64,000 bases of DNA, taken from Rhea pennata. Its lineage: Eukaryota > Chordata > Aves > Rheiformes > Rheidae. This document shows positions 13,880 through 28,000 of the stretch, one piece after another. The translations under genes were made by a program, and so were the position numbers. Below the pieces are notes generated by a model. That model was not told where the DNA came from. It did not search any database and saw only the letters and a list, made by a program, of their open reading frames with translations. Location of the stretch: positions 21,753,493 to 21,817,492 of the forward strand of contig NC_084668.1 in assembly GCF_028389875.1 (NCBI RefSeq). The letters run 5' to 3'. How positions within the stretch are numbered: the stretch's first letter is position 1; every line of letters begins with the position of its first letter.

Positions 13880-14791
13880 TCCTTTAGTTCAATCATGACA
13901 GACAAACAAAATGAACTGTTTGCTACTGGAAGCAAATTTTAAGTTGTGAATGCGGTTTCTTCATATATCACAGCATCAGAAAAAGTTAGGAGTATCAAAG
14001 CATTCTGATAGTGCACTGCCATATTCCCTGTTTGTGAATGAAGGCAACACACCATTCTATATACGTAGGCGCATGCTGTATGTGTATATAATTGACACAA
14101 TGGGAGCAGTATTTACGTTTTTACTGTCTTTGAAATATTATTTATTTTGAATACTTTCTGGAAACCTCTGGACAAAAGGGAATATCTTTACTCAAAATTC
14201 TCAGTAGTGGGGAGCATCATGCTCAGATCTCTTCTGTCCATCCCTGTTGCTTTCACTGAATCTGCTCTAAGTAATAGTTGCTTGATTTATTACTTACAGT
14301 AAGATAGAACATAGCTTTACAGATTGTAGCTCGCTTCAGATATTTTTGCTATCTTTGTGTTTAAAGTGCTGGTTTTGAAATTGCCTATCAAATCACAGTG
14401 CTTGTTTCTCCAACATAAAGTTTTAAAACTCTGGATTGGTATTTTAAATAATAGCTAATGTGGTCAATTAGCAATTGAAAAAAGAAAACTGTGTTAATTG
14501 TGGGATATTATTTTAGATAATTTAAAATTCAAAATTGGTGGTTAGTTACATTAGAAGTAGACTTGATTAGTTGTGCAAATACCCAAATGCACAAAAATTT
14601 TTGTCAACAATTAGGATAAACTCTTACTCTTTTTATTTTTGCCTTGAAACTTTTGACCTCTACAGATTCCAGCTTTTTGCACAGATTCTGTGTTGAAAGG
14701 TGTTTGGTCAGTTGTACCATTGTGAATCCAGAACTCACTCCTGAAACTGTTCTTACAAGTTTGGAAGGATGAGAGTAGGAATATAACGGAG

Positions 14792-14809
14792 AAAAAAAAA
14801 AAAAAAAAA
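14792..14809 (+). repeat. A18 homopolymer
   Basis: A run of 18 A within the CERS6 3' UTR, followed by gcagcag. No retroposed body was recognised on its 5' side, so it is treated as a simple repeat. Confidence 0.8.
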
Positions 14810-15027
14810 GCAGCAGATGAAAGGTCATTGCTTCCTTGGATGCAGCTCATTCTAGGTATTGTTCTTACAATTATTGCCACTTTTTATCCTCTCTTTAGCC
14901 TATCAGGAAGGCAGAAGGTTATACATTACTAGAAGTTTATTTTAAATGCATGAAGGCTGGAGCAAAAGTTAGTTAAGAAAATTCACAGCAAGCTTCAAAG
15001 ACTCAGCAGTATTTTATCACCTCTAGA

Positions 15028-15033
15028 AATAAA
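15028..15033 (+). terminator. CERS6: Candidate proximal poly(A) signal of CERS6
   Basis: An AATAAA hexamer lies about 1.15 kb after the stop codon, followed within 10 nt by the GU-rich sequence gttaagtgtggtc. It could define a short 3' UTR isoform. Confidence 0.4.
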
Positions 15034-15341
15034 GTTAAGTGTGGTCATAAAATAATTTTGCTCTCCTGTTCTAGCCAAGGTTTATGAACTGTGTTCCCAA
15101 AGGAGAAAAAGTAACACCCAAAATAAATATCTTTTTTAAACATTATATATACACTTCCAGTTTTTAGAACAAAGTTTGTTGCTGTATTGCTAAGAAGCGT
15201 ACAACTCTTGCAGAACACTTTTCTTTGATTATTATCAACAGTGCCAGAAGTAGGAGAAGTTCCTGGGCAACAGACTCTATGCAACCTGCTCTTCGACAGT
15301 ATTGTGTATGTGCACACAGAACCCATGTGCTTATAGACCAA

Positions 15342-15462
15342 AGACACACACAGGTGCACACGCATGCATACACACTCATACACTCACTCATTCTTACATA
15401 TTTTTATATATATGATATATATGTATGTATATGTTTATATATATACATGCATATATACATTT
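15342..15462 (+). repeat. Compound CA / TA microsatellite
   Basis: Imperfect CA repeats (ACACACAGGTGCACACGCATGC and similar) grade into TA/TATG repeats with ATGCAT elements. The run lies inside the probable CERS6 3' UTR. Confidence 0.8.
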
Positions 15463-17596
15463 GGGGAAAAAAAGAACAAAACATGAAAAAAAATTAATAG
15501 TGTGTGTCCTATATATAAAGGAAATGGAGTGACATGTTCAGTTGAGATGCTATGCTGGGAAGTATTTCTGATTCCTTATACCTATGCAAATAGCAAAATA
15601 CATATGGTTTCTAATGCCATAAAACATGTTTAAAGGTCATATATATACAGATTGTACTGAAGAAAGGTGTTGCCACTTCTTTCTTTTGAAAAACTGAGGT
15701 TTGTTCTATTCTGTTGGTGGCTCTTGAAAACTTCTGAAACCTTTATTACTCATAAGGACTCTTGTGTGTTAGCCAGAAACGTGCCGTGAAAGTACGGGCA
15801 GGATGCCATGAATCCAAATAGCACCTCCAGTTAAGGAAAGGTAACGGTAAGAAAAATGAAAACTTGTAAATCATGGAAAAAAAGCTGTGAGTTTTACTAC
15901 TGTATGTTCGTATGTATAACCCACAGACCAGTTTTTGAAAAATCCAGCTGCCATCTTTGTAATTCGGCGGCTGCATAGGTTATATGTCCATGAATATATT
16001 TGAGGGAGTGGTAAGAGTCTTGCTTAGATCTCCTTCTCCCCCAGAAGCTTCTCTGCCTCTGACTTTTTTCATTTGTCTCCTGTGCCTCTGATTTTATACA
16101 GGTTATCTGCAGAGCATGAGATGTGAAATAGTGATACAGGTGAAAATAGAGTGATTGCTATAGAAAGTGTCCCATCCACAGTATTTGAAATAGTTCTTGT
16201 TTAATAATTACTGCCGAGATGATACTGAGATTTTGAAACAAGACTATCTTGGAATATATTGATTAAACATAATAACTTTTGAAATTTGATCTACTAAGAT
16301 GGCCTTTGAGAATAACAGCTTAAACACTGCTTTTCCATGATGTTGATTACTACCTTCACTGGACCATTTCCCTTATGCAAAAATAGTTACAAAAATATGA
16401 TATCCAGGAATGGGCTGTGATATTTTGAAATGACCCAAAATTCTGAATGCTCATGAAGTATTTTATATTGCCCTGAAGGCAGAATGCTGCTCTAAATTAT
16501 CAGTGTGTATCTATGGTACTGTAGCTTCCTTGATATTGGTGTAGAAAGTAATTCCCTTTAAGGATCCCTGTGCAAGAGAGGAGACCTTTGGCCTCTGTTG
16601 GTGTGCTGTGCTGTGCGTACTGTTGATTCAGCCAGCCAGGGTTGGCATCCCTGAGCTGACCCAGCAGCACTGGCTGCATACGCTCTTGATGTACCCGCAT
16701 TGTTAAATAATGCAACTTAGATTGAAACTTTTCCTCTGAGGTTTAAATTAAATTGCATTTGCGATGCACTGAAGCATGTATGCAGCTACCGTGGTTCAGC
16801 TGACCCTCAGTAACCTGCTTATCCTGCTGTTACATAAGCATGTCCCAGAGTCCTTTCTTAACAGCCTGAAATAAACTTAATAGAGGTATTTCTGGAAAAT
16901 AGGAAAGATGAGACATTTGTGCAAATGAGATAGGAATAAGGAAACATCTTCACTAAACTTCACTGGATAATAAGCTTTCAAACTACAATTTTTTATGGAA
17001 ATGAAAAATTCATGCAAATTTTTATGTCTTTAGTGAGAAGGACCAAATGCTTTAGTCAGTGTGTTTTGATTCATTGCTTTTAACCAATGAATGTCAAAAC
17101 TTTGGTTCCATCTTCCGCTCCTCAGAGAGAGTGCAGTGCAGTGCTTTTCTTTTAAATTTGAATTTGTTTGCTTCTCTGCTGAAAAGCTTTGCAAAGTGCT
17201 TTTGGAGACCATTAAGTATTTAGAGGATGATCGCACATATTCCAGAAAGTTTATTGAAGTGATTCGCAGAGCTCATGGTAAATGCGATGTCCTAAAAGGT
17301 TCTGTATATTCATATCTTTTGTAGAATTGTCATTTTAGTCATTTTAGAAATGAGGCTTCATATTCTATAACCTACTTGTTTTCAACTTCTAAGCTTCCTT
17401 TTTATAGTACAGTGCAAGACAGTACAGTACAAGTTGAGATGTTGAAGTAGCAAAAAGAAGAAAGACTTTAGACTGTAGACTTTATTAGTAAATAATAAGA
17501 ATTTGTCTTCTATCTCTAGCCAGCCCAGAATATAGTAAAATAAGATTCAAATCTCCTTTTATTTACTGTTTTCCATATTGACATGCATTGTATCAA

Positions 17597-17602
17597 AATA
17601 AA
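17597..17602 (+). terminator. CERS6: Candidate distal poly(A) signal of CERS6
   Basis: AATAAA is followed after a few bases by ctctg and a run of T, the usual downstream U/GU-rich element. The implied 3' UTR is about 3.7 kb. Confidence 0.4.
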
Positions 17603-19040
17603 AATCTCTGTTTTTTTTTCATAAAAGACTGAAAAAATGTTGCAGAAAATGGTGGAAATATCTGATCAAACGTCAAGGGTGCTTGGGAGTCCTTTGGATC
17701 TTAATCAGTGTTAAGTAGTGCTAGTTCTAAAATGGCAATGTCCCATGCTGTTCCCTTGTTGTCATTTTGTAGTTTTTTCTATGTATTATTTGTATAATGA
17801 TTCCAACAGAATCGGAGCAGGTGTCGCAGCTTCCTTCTGGAAGCCTTCAGATGCTCTTGTTTCAGCCTGTGAACATTCTATACAATCACCAATGCCAAAT
17901 CCTTTCTTGAGACTCGACAGGGCGCACTAAAGCTTTGCTTACGTTGAAGTGATTTGTGTCTTAAATCTGTATCCATTTTGAGTGAAAATCACTTTCTAGT
18001 TCTAAATGGAACACACTGGCAGAAGCAGTTACCCTGCAGCAAATGTCAGTGATCATCAACAGGAGCTGATTTAGACACAGCACATGTTTTACACAGACTG
18101 TTCTAGTAGGAAGCCTAATGCCTGTTTCATTCATCTTCTCATTATTGCAACCTTCTGTATTCTCAGAGAAACATAAGCTATCATTGGTTTTCTACAGTTG
18201 ATGCTTTGGTATTTTTTTAATCTATTTGCTACAACTCATTTTTGTATGTCTCCTCTTGTCTACTTTTTGTAACATTTTTGTGAGGGGAGCTATTGAATAC
18301 TTTTTACCCTTCCTGTAATGTAGACCCTATGAGACCTAACTTCAGTGTTCTGCAAACTACAGTTGCCTTTAAACCATGAAGCAAAACCAGTTTGTGTTAC
18401 TTGAGTTTTGACTGGTTTTGATTTGGTGTGGGACCTAGTGGGAACTTTGGTGAGACAAACTACCCTCTTTTTAATCTTATTTTTGAAAAAACACTAGTGG
18501 AAGTTTGGAAAAGTGGAATATGCGCATTTAGCCGTTAAATTGTAAGGATTTCTGAATGTAGTTGCAATGAAAACACAGTGTTTGAGTGTGACTGTACAGA
18601 ATTCTTGGGTTTTGAAATTGCTCTCAATTCAAAATGGAGGAAATGCTGTGAAATGGTATTTTTGGAGCCATGTCAATGATCACTCATGTCAGACTAAAGA
18701 CCAAAATAACTGTCTTATGGGACCTAAAATGATCTATGGAACAAAACACATTTTATGGCTTCTGAGCTTCAATCTCCTGCAGTCCCAGGATTTAACTTTT
18801 GTACACATGCTCTCATACCATACCATGCATATTGATAACCTGCTGCGGGTCAGGGTGAGATAGATGACATCACTTCTCCTGTGTTTTCATGAAAATCCTG
18901 TGCTTGAGCAACTCTTTCAGAAATACAGTGATGTGTTAGAGCTCCACTGTCATAAACACAGTGATGTGCTAGCTAGCTAGGAGTGCTTTCATGTATAGCT
19001 GTTGTGTACAACTTCCAAAGTTATTCTGTGTTTAAACTGA

Positions 19041-19071
<31 letters not shown>

Positions 19072-22000
19072 GGGGAAATAATTACTCTTCATAGAATCTC
19101 TGGAATCAATCAGTATTGTGGGCTATTTTAATTTGGAGACATTTTCATAATAAACATAAGTATTAGGAACATAGTGTCAGCTTTCTTCTCTTTCCTGTGA
19201 AATGCAAACATAGTTTTTTTTTTCCTTTGTTTTAGCTCAAAAGATTGTTATCCAGCCTGCAAACTCCAGCATTTTTTTAGAGCAGACCCTTGTATGCCTT
19301 TGAGTTTGTCAGTGTTTTCTGGTACTTCTTCTACAAGACAGTTTCTGACAGTAAATGTTAGAAGGACAAGTTCTCTCTATACAAATTCAAAATAAAAAAG
19401 ACATTTTGCCAAGATTTCAAAAGTAAAATTTTGCATATTATTGTTTCTGAATGACCAGCTTGTGCACTTTGGAAAATCTCAGAGCTTCAGAGTTTCTTAA
19501 AAACAGATGTTCATTCGGATGTTTCAGGTAGGCTGTCAGTCACCAACTGCTAGCCACTTCTGGAAATAAGAGAAGGGCCACTGTTGTACAGTGGTTCTCC
19601 TCAGAAAAAAAAATCCTCAGCTGTTGATTTTGCCAAGGAAATAGCATACAGGGGTTGCACTGGTGAAACCTTTTAGACCTCTGTCATTACAGAGTGTATC
19701 AGTTCTGCTCGCTTATTTATGATAGGATTCTGTGCTTTTTCACTACTGTTAAAAGCAAAAGGGATAAAAGTTTTCTTCCTAAACAAGTAGCTCTCTGTAG
19801 CAGTGTGCTGAGCTGGAACTGCTTCCATACATGCACTGAAGTAGAGCCTACAAAATACTGTTGTCAGGCAGCCTTTGGTGCAGCATTAAAAGATTATGAG
19901 AAATTATTCAAATGACAGGATGTATAAAACATTCATGCAACTTCAGCAGAAAATGGAGGCAACAGTTCTCAAAACACAGATATCAGTCATACAGTAATCT
20001 CCATATATGAGTAGGTGTCTTGCCTCTGGAAGAGAAGGTAATCCTTCTCTTTATGATTTACATCATAATTAAAGAACTAATTACTGTAGTTAATATATCT
20101 CCATGATAATATATAGAGATAATCTCATAGTACCTTTAATATGACATTTAAATTCTTGTTTATTGAAGGGATTTATCAAGAGATATAATTATGTGAGTTT
20201 GTCCATTTTTGTCTAATGTCTTTTGCTTCCTATTCCACATTGTACCCCTCTACTTATACAGCACGAGGGAGAGGCTGTGTGTACAGAAAGTGGCTCAAGA
20301 TACTGTGAAAAAGAGCAGGAATTCCTTGCCATACTGCTTTTAAGTCTGTAAAAGTCTATCTGTTCAGGAAACTGGTTCTCAGGTGAAGAAAACAGACGGT
20401 CTGTGTTTCTTTAGAACTGAAAGCTGGCGGCTGCCCACAGAAGATGCTATTTGTGACACCGGCAGAGTCTCCTGCAGTGCAGAAGGTGAGTGGAAAAATT
20501 CCAAATGTGAAGCTGTGCTGGATGGGCAGGTTGCAGCATGACTCAGTAGCTGCTGTGATGGACAGAGTCCGGGAGCTTGTGGAGAGGGATTGCTGCTCCA
20601 CATTCGGCTCTGCTAGTTTGGGAGGAAGGTTGCTGTTGTTTCCCTCATTTATGCTGGGCTTCTTTTCTCCTCTTCCTGTCCAGTTCTGCAGGATACTATT
20701 CCTACCCCTTGACAGCTTTCACACTGTCTACCCTTCACAGTGGATTATTTTCTAAAGCAGATTTCACAGAATAGGGTGCCAATTTGTGCTCAGGTGTAGA
20801 GGAGTCCAGAGTAATTTTAATGTGATCATCATAGGTTGTTTTCCATGCAGTTCTCATTTATTTTAATTGGGAATTTTAAAATGTGAACACACTCAGTATT
20901 GAAAAATATAAGAAATGGCAAGTGAATATTAGTATGAATCAGAATGCTTTTTGGGCTATCTTACATTCTCACCAATTATTGCACTACCCTCTGGAGTGTG
21001 AAAACCATGGAGCACAGCTGTGTGAAAAATGATTGCTAATTAGTTGTCCATTAGTTTCCATATTCTAAGAACTATTTATGCAAGACAAATATAGGTTAAT
21101 TTGCTTTATGGAAGTCAAATTATTTTACTTATATGCTTTATTAACACCTGGAGCCTTAAGATTGTGCCCGGTGAAGCTTGGCTACATAAATATCACAGAA
21201 GAAGAGGTTGAGCACTTTGAAGATAGCTGCATTTTCCTCTAAGCATCCCCCATGCATGACAATTACTGCCATGGTGTCTTAGGGGAGACGCAGGGTCTGC
21301 TCTGTACAGAGGGAGCAAAGCCTGCAAGTGCGAGTGGCAGGGGGAGGCAGCGCCTCTCTTGTGAGTTGTTAGTTCAGTCCTAAAGAAAGAACCTGCTGGA
21401 ACCAATGCTGTTTTGACAAAAAAAAAAATGCAAAAAATCTTTTTAGAACTTGTGGAAGAAAAGTCCTGAAAGATTGCCATGGAGAGGAGACTTCATGACT
21501 TCATGAAATTCTCAACTAACACTAACATGTGAGGGGCTATGAAGGGGCCACAGAATAGATACAGATAGCAGATAGGCTACAGATAGCCCTAAGAAGATTA
21601 GGTACATTGGCAAAATAAACTGAGATTCAGCTCTGAGCTAATGCATTCTCTGGGAGAGGGACCTACAGACACAGAGACAGTGGGAGGAAAAAATTGAAAA
21701 GAAAAAATGAGCTTGAATTTGCAATATTAGATGCTGAGGAAAAAAAAATGCCAGTGCAATTTTTGAGGCAATTACGAGATTATGTTATAGTGCAGGGAGG
21801 TGACAAGCTGTGCAGCAGTGTTCATGATACTTCCCTTCTGAATAGCCTCCTTAGTTCAAGGTTAGCAGAGCAGCATCATGAGACTAATTAATACATTTTT
21901 AAAAAGATAAAGCTCTCAATGCAGAGTCTCTTATCAACAAAACCAGTATTACAGGCTTCTCAGGACCATCTCAGTACAGATAGGGAGTCACTGTGGGTAT

Positions 22001-25000
22001 TCAATCACACAAATACTGCACAGGAAGCTGTTAGACCAAGACCTTAATACATCATTCACGTAAGCAAGCTGCAACTGCGAAGCAAGAAGGGGCAGTTTCT
22101 GCAGGTTGCCATCTAAAATATGTGCATGTCTATTGACTGTATAGATAATATCCAAATCTCCATCTTGATATGTGTATATATATAAGGGCTTTGGGTTTAG
22201 TAACTGTATGAGGATAGTCAGTAACAAATTAGCATGCTGCTGATTTAAATCTTTTGAGGCTTGGAAGCCAGGAATCACTAATGGATATGGAGCTTGCCAA
22301 GACCTGGGAGTAAGAGTAATAGTCACACCTGAAGGTTGCATCTCTCTGGGAAACAAGGAGAATCTGTGCTCCCAAGTGAGTTGCAGACAGTGTCATTAGT
22401 GAGTCAGTATGAGGTGGCCCTGACTCAGTGCCCAAAGAAACAGCACACCTGTCACAGGCTAAGCTGTTTAAATTTCCCAGTGTTCACAAGGGGAATGGCT
22501 CGTGTGTCCTGGGGAATTTTCAGGAAAATGCATTAAAATGATTGCAGGTGACTCAAACTGTAAAAGGGGATTCATTGTCAATTAGCATCTTGAACTGCAT
22601 TCCTCGCTGTTGCACAGCTGTAGCACTTCACACACTTGACTTGTTCAGTGAAGGGTTCAGTCCTGCTATCCCATTCTTCATAAATAAATCTTAGGAAAGC
22701 CATTGATTTTGGAATAGTCAATGACTGATCTCCTGCTGTGTTCAGTTCACTCTTGAAAAAGTACATCGGTGCTATATATGTTGCTAGGCTTACTGCTGTG
22801 GAAATCACAGGGCTATGTTCTAAACCTTCTTATTCACCTGCAGTGCTAAGTGAACGTACAGCGTTCTTCATGTACAAATCCTCCTTGGGTACCTAATGGG
22901 TTCAGTTTTACACTCAGCACTCCTCCTAGATTCCCATAACAAGAAAAAAATAATCAGGGAGGAAGAAGGGTTGTGTCAGTTTGAGGAGAAAGAGGAGGGC
23001 AAAGGCTGAGGGAGAGGATCTGGCTTTCCAGATTTTCATCTGCTGAACTTCCATTGTTGCAAGTGGGAATTGAGTTTAGTATCAAAACATTGATTTTCAT
23101 GGGCGCAGAATGGGAGGTTAGCTTGGTATACTGGATAAATTGTTAATTAATACTATTCAAGCCCTTTCTATTTTCTCAGTGTTGGGGTTTTTCTTTTTCT
23201 TTACAGAGAAAAAAAGGAGTTTGCAAATGTTTCATATCATATATTAAAAGACAGATTTTAAAACATTACTCTCAGCAGGTTGTTTTTTCAGACATCTTTT
23301 ATTTGGGTTAACAAATATGACTCTCCAGATACCATTTACAATTGTTGCATTCAGTGAACATACATTTCATGATCAGTGACTGATATTTTTAGTCTAGAAA
23401 TGTGATTTGTTGATCCACATAAGTATTGCATATGCCATTTATCATGAATTACAGCAGAATCCCTTTCTGTCCAAAAATGAATGAAGCCTAATATGCCAAA
23501 CTAACGTTTTGTTATTGGTAGCTAATTGTTCTATTCACTTGTGTCCTAGTGAAATAGTAGTCTAAAAATGGAACAAATAATTGCAGACAGTTTTTGTCTT
23601 CCAGTAAAGGTAACTTTGTTCAATTGCAGTTCTTAACCGAGCTCTTGTTTTATAATCCAATAGGTCTACATGTCTGATGTTAAAAAACAGAATTTCAGCC
23701 TAGATTAATTTCAGGCCAGTTCAAAACTTGCTCTGAAGCATTTGGTTCAAATTCTGCCTATGGCCTGATCTGCCTATCATCTTTCTGGATTTTTTTCAAC
23801 AAAATAAAATCACAAACCAACATAGCACATTTTACTTTAAATGACATCAGAATTCTTCCTCCTGGAATCGTGTATGTTTGCCAGGCAGGTTACCCAAGGT
23901 GTGCTTATAGGCTCCTGAACTCAACAAGGAAGAAAGGATAGTGCTGATCCCGAGAATCAGTGTCTCAGGAATGAGATGAGTACTCCCATTTCATGAGTTC
24001 TTTACAGACTCCTTAGGGCTGTGCCTAAGTTGTATTTTACCCTCTTAATTCAAACAACAAGAATGCCATAGTTACATATAGCAGGATGATCCAGTGAAAT
24101 AGTCTGCCTGTGATGCATGTTTTCTTCAATGACGACTGTGAAAGTGGATTTAAGGTAATTTTTGAATGTAGCTTGACAGGCAATACAACATATAGGACTT
24201 TTTTCCAGAAAAAAAATTGCTTATTTTATTGCTGACATTTTTTTTTGGGGGGGGTGTCACCCTAAAGCACAACTATTTTAACAATCCTGCCACTTGCCAG
24301 ACTTCGTTACGTTGTACTGAAAGTGTGCATGTTGATGAATGAATGAGAGCAAGTCTTCAGTCATTCTAAACAGCAGGTTTTTATAATTTTGGAACCTGAT
24401 TGCAGACACTCATGTTTAAAGTATCTTAGTCCTACGGTATGTTCCAGCAGGCCATTGGAGTCATTCACGCAGTCCGTGCTTTACAAGCCACTGGGTCAGG
24501 CTCAAAAGATGTAAAAGTATAGAGGATCAATGGGAGAGAAATCAGCCAAAGTATTTCCTTAGTAAAGGTCTGTAAGAGCTTGCCTTTCAGCCGTTACCTG
24601 TGAGTTAGTTAGATACCTTTTCTTACAGTATCTTAAAGGACATAAATGATGTAATAATCTTTTTTGTAGGTCAAAGGAAGATAGTGGAACTAAAAACTTT
24701 TCATCAGATATCAATACCTAGTGAGAAGAAAATGAAAAACTAGCATAATGTGTGTGGAGGGTGAAAGGGGGAGAATGATGACACCAGCACAGCATGAAAG
24801 GAAGTCAATCTACTTAGAAACACAACAGGAAAAAATACATTTATTCGTATCACATTAACTAGCAGAATAATACTGTACTTAAGCTGTGGGTTGTGCTAGG
24901 TCTCTTTCTGCAGGGCTCTGTCAACAGAAAACATGAGTGTCTGCAGGAGACCTCCCCAACATGCAATGGAGCGGAGAGGAGGAAGCAGGGGTAAGGCTTG

Positions 25001-28000
25001 CATGTGTTCTTCAGTTTGTTTTTCATGCTGCATCTTCCTTTTGAGAAGCAGGCTTTATTGGTATAGAATAAAACACACTTAAAGCAAATGTTCTACATAT
25101 AACTTCTTCAGTCCTGAGTTTGCAAAGTCTTTGGTGATGCTTTTAGAAAGATTAGTTAAGTGCAGAGTTGTGTGTAATGCTTGAGTGATTGCAAGGTACT
25201 AGCCCTCAAATGTAATTTCAGTTCTAACTTCCAAATGAAATTGCTTAGGTGTGACGCAAAAAGGACTGTTAGCTTTTAATCAGCTCAGAAAAGGGCAGTA
25301 CAAAGTTAAGCATTACAAGATAGTTTAGTATTGCAGTTGATATCTGTAAGAACAGCATGACCAATTTGTTATATTACTGCTATAGTTCAATAATCAGATG
25401 AGAATACAGGTAGTATTTTAAGCTACCTGCTGGCAACAAATATTTACATTCTTAAATTAATGCCGTCTCTGAAATCTGAACGTTATTCCACCTGTGATAT
25501 TTGTAAAGACTTTCCAATGTGAGGTCCTCTCTTGATGAATTCTGATGAATTATGAGGACAAAAGGCACGAATATGAAAGTTTTACTCTGTACATATTTTA
25601 ATCATGAAGCCTTTTCTAGGCCACAGAAGTATCCCTCTCTTTCAAAAAAAGAAATTAGAGTTTTGCTTAAATTTGAAGCTTAAGTCTTCCAATTACAATT
25701 TTTTAGCATAAATGAAGATTTCAAAATATGTATTTAAAAATAGATGTGATTTGCTTTATCTGCCTGTTAGTGGAAGGTGACTTTCTCCAGCCCAATTCAG
25801 TGAGGTATCTAGGCATGTGTCCTAAGTTCCTTCCTATTTAGCAGTAGTATAGACACATGCTTAAGATGCTGTGGTGTGACTGAATATTTAAAATGGATCA
25901 TGTGTTGCATGGTTGAAGCTTTAATGAATGTAGACACAAAATAAAGCTGATCCTGTTTTTTGAAATATTGTACTCTGCAGCAGCCTCCATGGAAGTAGGA
26001 CCAGATTTGACCACCTGCATAGACTAATAGGTGAGTTCCAGTCATGATGAGTGATGAAGTATCAGAAGCATGGCTCTTAATCCCAGTAAGTAGGAGAATT
26101 CTAGGGGAAACATGCCCTTCTTGCTGAAATCCCCAATATATCTGCCATTGGGATTACTTGCAGTTAAGCTTCAATTATGGTAGTCTGTGAGCTATTTCTA
26201 CAGCTTGTCTAAGCATCCAGCACAAACTGAGCTGAGAGTTTGGCCATAGATATCTAAGCAAGTGACCAGATATCTGTCATAAGGAATAAAACTGAGAGGA
26301 ACTGCAGAGTGGTTTGTTATGTCTTTAAAAACATCAGGCAGGAATGCTACTGCAATGCAGGAGGTAGGTAGCCTCATTTGTGTGGGACAGATTTGCACAC
26401 TGGCTATAAACTCCTTTTGGAATTGATAGAGACTAGCTATTTAATGGATGTAAAGTCTCTTCAGGAATACTAATACTCCAGAACTGTTATATAATGACAA
26501 ATTTGAACCTGGCTGGGAAACCAAAGCTAGTATTTTACCAGTGCTCCATTCAGAGGTAGAGAAGTACTATGCAGCTTATTTTTACATATTCCAAGATGAT
26601 AAGTAAGTCTCCCATACAATGGCATGACAGTAGTATTTCTTGCTGTATTTAGGCAACTTTTTTGCACTTTCCTCATGTGAAAAAAATCAACCTGAAATTC
26701 AGAGGTGAAATGTGATCCTTACTTAAAACTGAATCAGCTGTCTCCTATATCAACCTGTTTAACAACTTTCTGCCCCGTTTGGGCTCTTTTTAAAAACAAC
26801 CTCCCCTCTTACCTCTCAATAACAATAATTTTAATTACTGTTGCTCTACCAAGGTATCTTTAAAAGAGCTGCTTCCTACCGGAAGGGCATCCTATTTGAT
26901 TGCCATTTTTCCCAGTCTCTCATCTGGTTATGCTTTAATTCAGCCAAAACACTTAGATGTATTGTCATTTTAACAGGTCGTTTCTCACTGAACAATCTCA
27001 GAGTGAGATCCATGCCTATAGCCATTACTGTATGGGGCAACCTAATCCATACACCAACTCCAGAAAATGATTTCTGCTCTGTGCTAAGCCATTCTGCTGG
27101 TTTGAATGGACTCCCTGAATTTTATCTACAGTGTAGACACTTCTGTTGTCTTTGAGTCTCTGGATAATGCCACCGCCACAGTAACCAAGATACTTCATTC
27201 AAAAGGCCTGTCTAGCATGGGCAGACTTGCCTGTTTGCAGGCAATTGTAGGACTTCTGACCATGATTTTTAGAGCACTTCAAGGGAGCAGGATTCCCCTG
27301 TTCATAAATTAGGGTTCCTTTTTTTCCATTTGTGCTAGATTCACTCCCTTTTCTTCTTTAACTTGTTCTCTTTCTTTGTATCCTGATTTTCCTATTTTGC
27401 ACGAAACAATATAGTTGAAAAATGACAGTTGAGGGAAGCTTCAGCAGGAATAGCTGAGGAAAGGAAACCAACTTGCTCAGGTTAGTTGCATGCACATAGA
27501 CTGCAAACTGGGCATCCTTGAGTCATCATTATGCATCATCAGAGCACTTTAAGCAGAAGTGGTGCCTCCTGTAACACAGTCCCAAGCACACTGAGAGAGT
27601 TATGGGCTAATGTGAAAGAGGGCTGGAGCCTAAAATGAGAGATAGTTGCTGCAAAGTTGCAGATGACATTGTTAAAGATTGTATAACAGAAGAAATTTTT
27701 CTCAGAACTTTCCTTTAGGAATGCCATTTTATCAGATGGTTCATCTGCCTTTGTGAACAGTGCAGGAAAATACAAACCTGTAAGTCGTGTTGATACTGGT
27801 GACTAATGTTAAAAGAGCAATTTACAATGATCAGTTTATCTCCATTGTCCTTCCATTAGTGGAGCTGTGTCAGAGGTGCATTTAGACAAGCAAGTTTCTT
27901 TCTTGTTAGCTTTAGTCACACGGTTAGGTATTAGTTATTGCTTGATTTTTCTTTTAATATATGAAGCAGCATTTACTTGAATGTATTGGTGCTCCAGCTT

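Larger units (their letters stand above)
13880..17624 (+). other. CERS6: Probable CERS6 3' UTR
   Basis: No coding feature follows the CERS6 stop codon. AATAAA hexamers occur at 15028-15033 (followed by a GU-rich stretch), 16870-16875 and 17597-17602 (followed by a long T run). Mammalian CERS6 has a 3' UTR of several kilobases, so a long UTR with alternative ends is expected. The right boundary is inferred from the hexamer at 17597 and could lie further downstream, since more AATAAA motifs occur near 19.15 and 19.39 kb. The interval also contains an A18 tract and a CA/TA microsatellite. Confidence 0.55.

Noticed and set aside
15164-15497. Overlapping Cys/His/Tyr-rich ORFs on both strands
   Set aside because: They are translations of the CA/TA microsatellite.
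27106-27312. 68-codon + strand ORF that looks somewhat protein-like
   Set aside because: No homologue recognised, no splice sites matching its ends and no codon bias; kept as chance.
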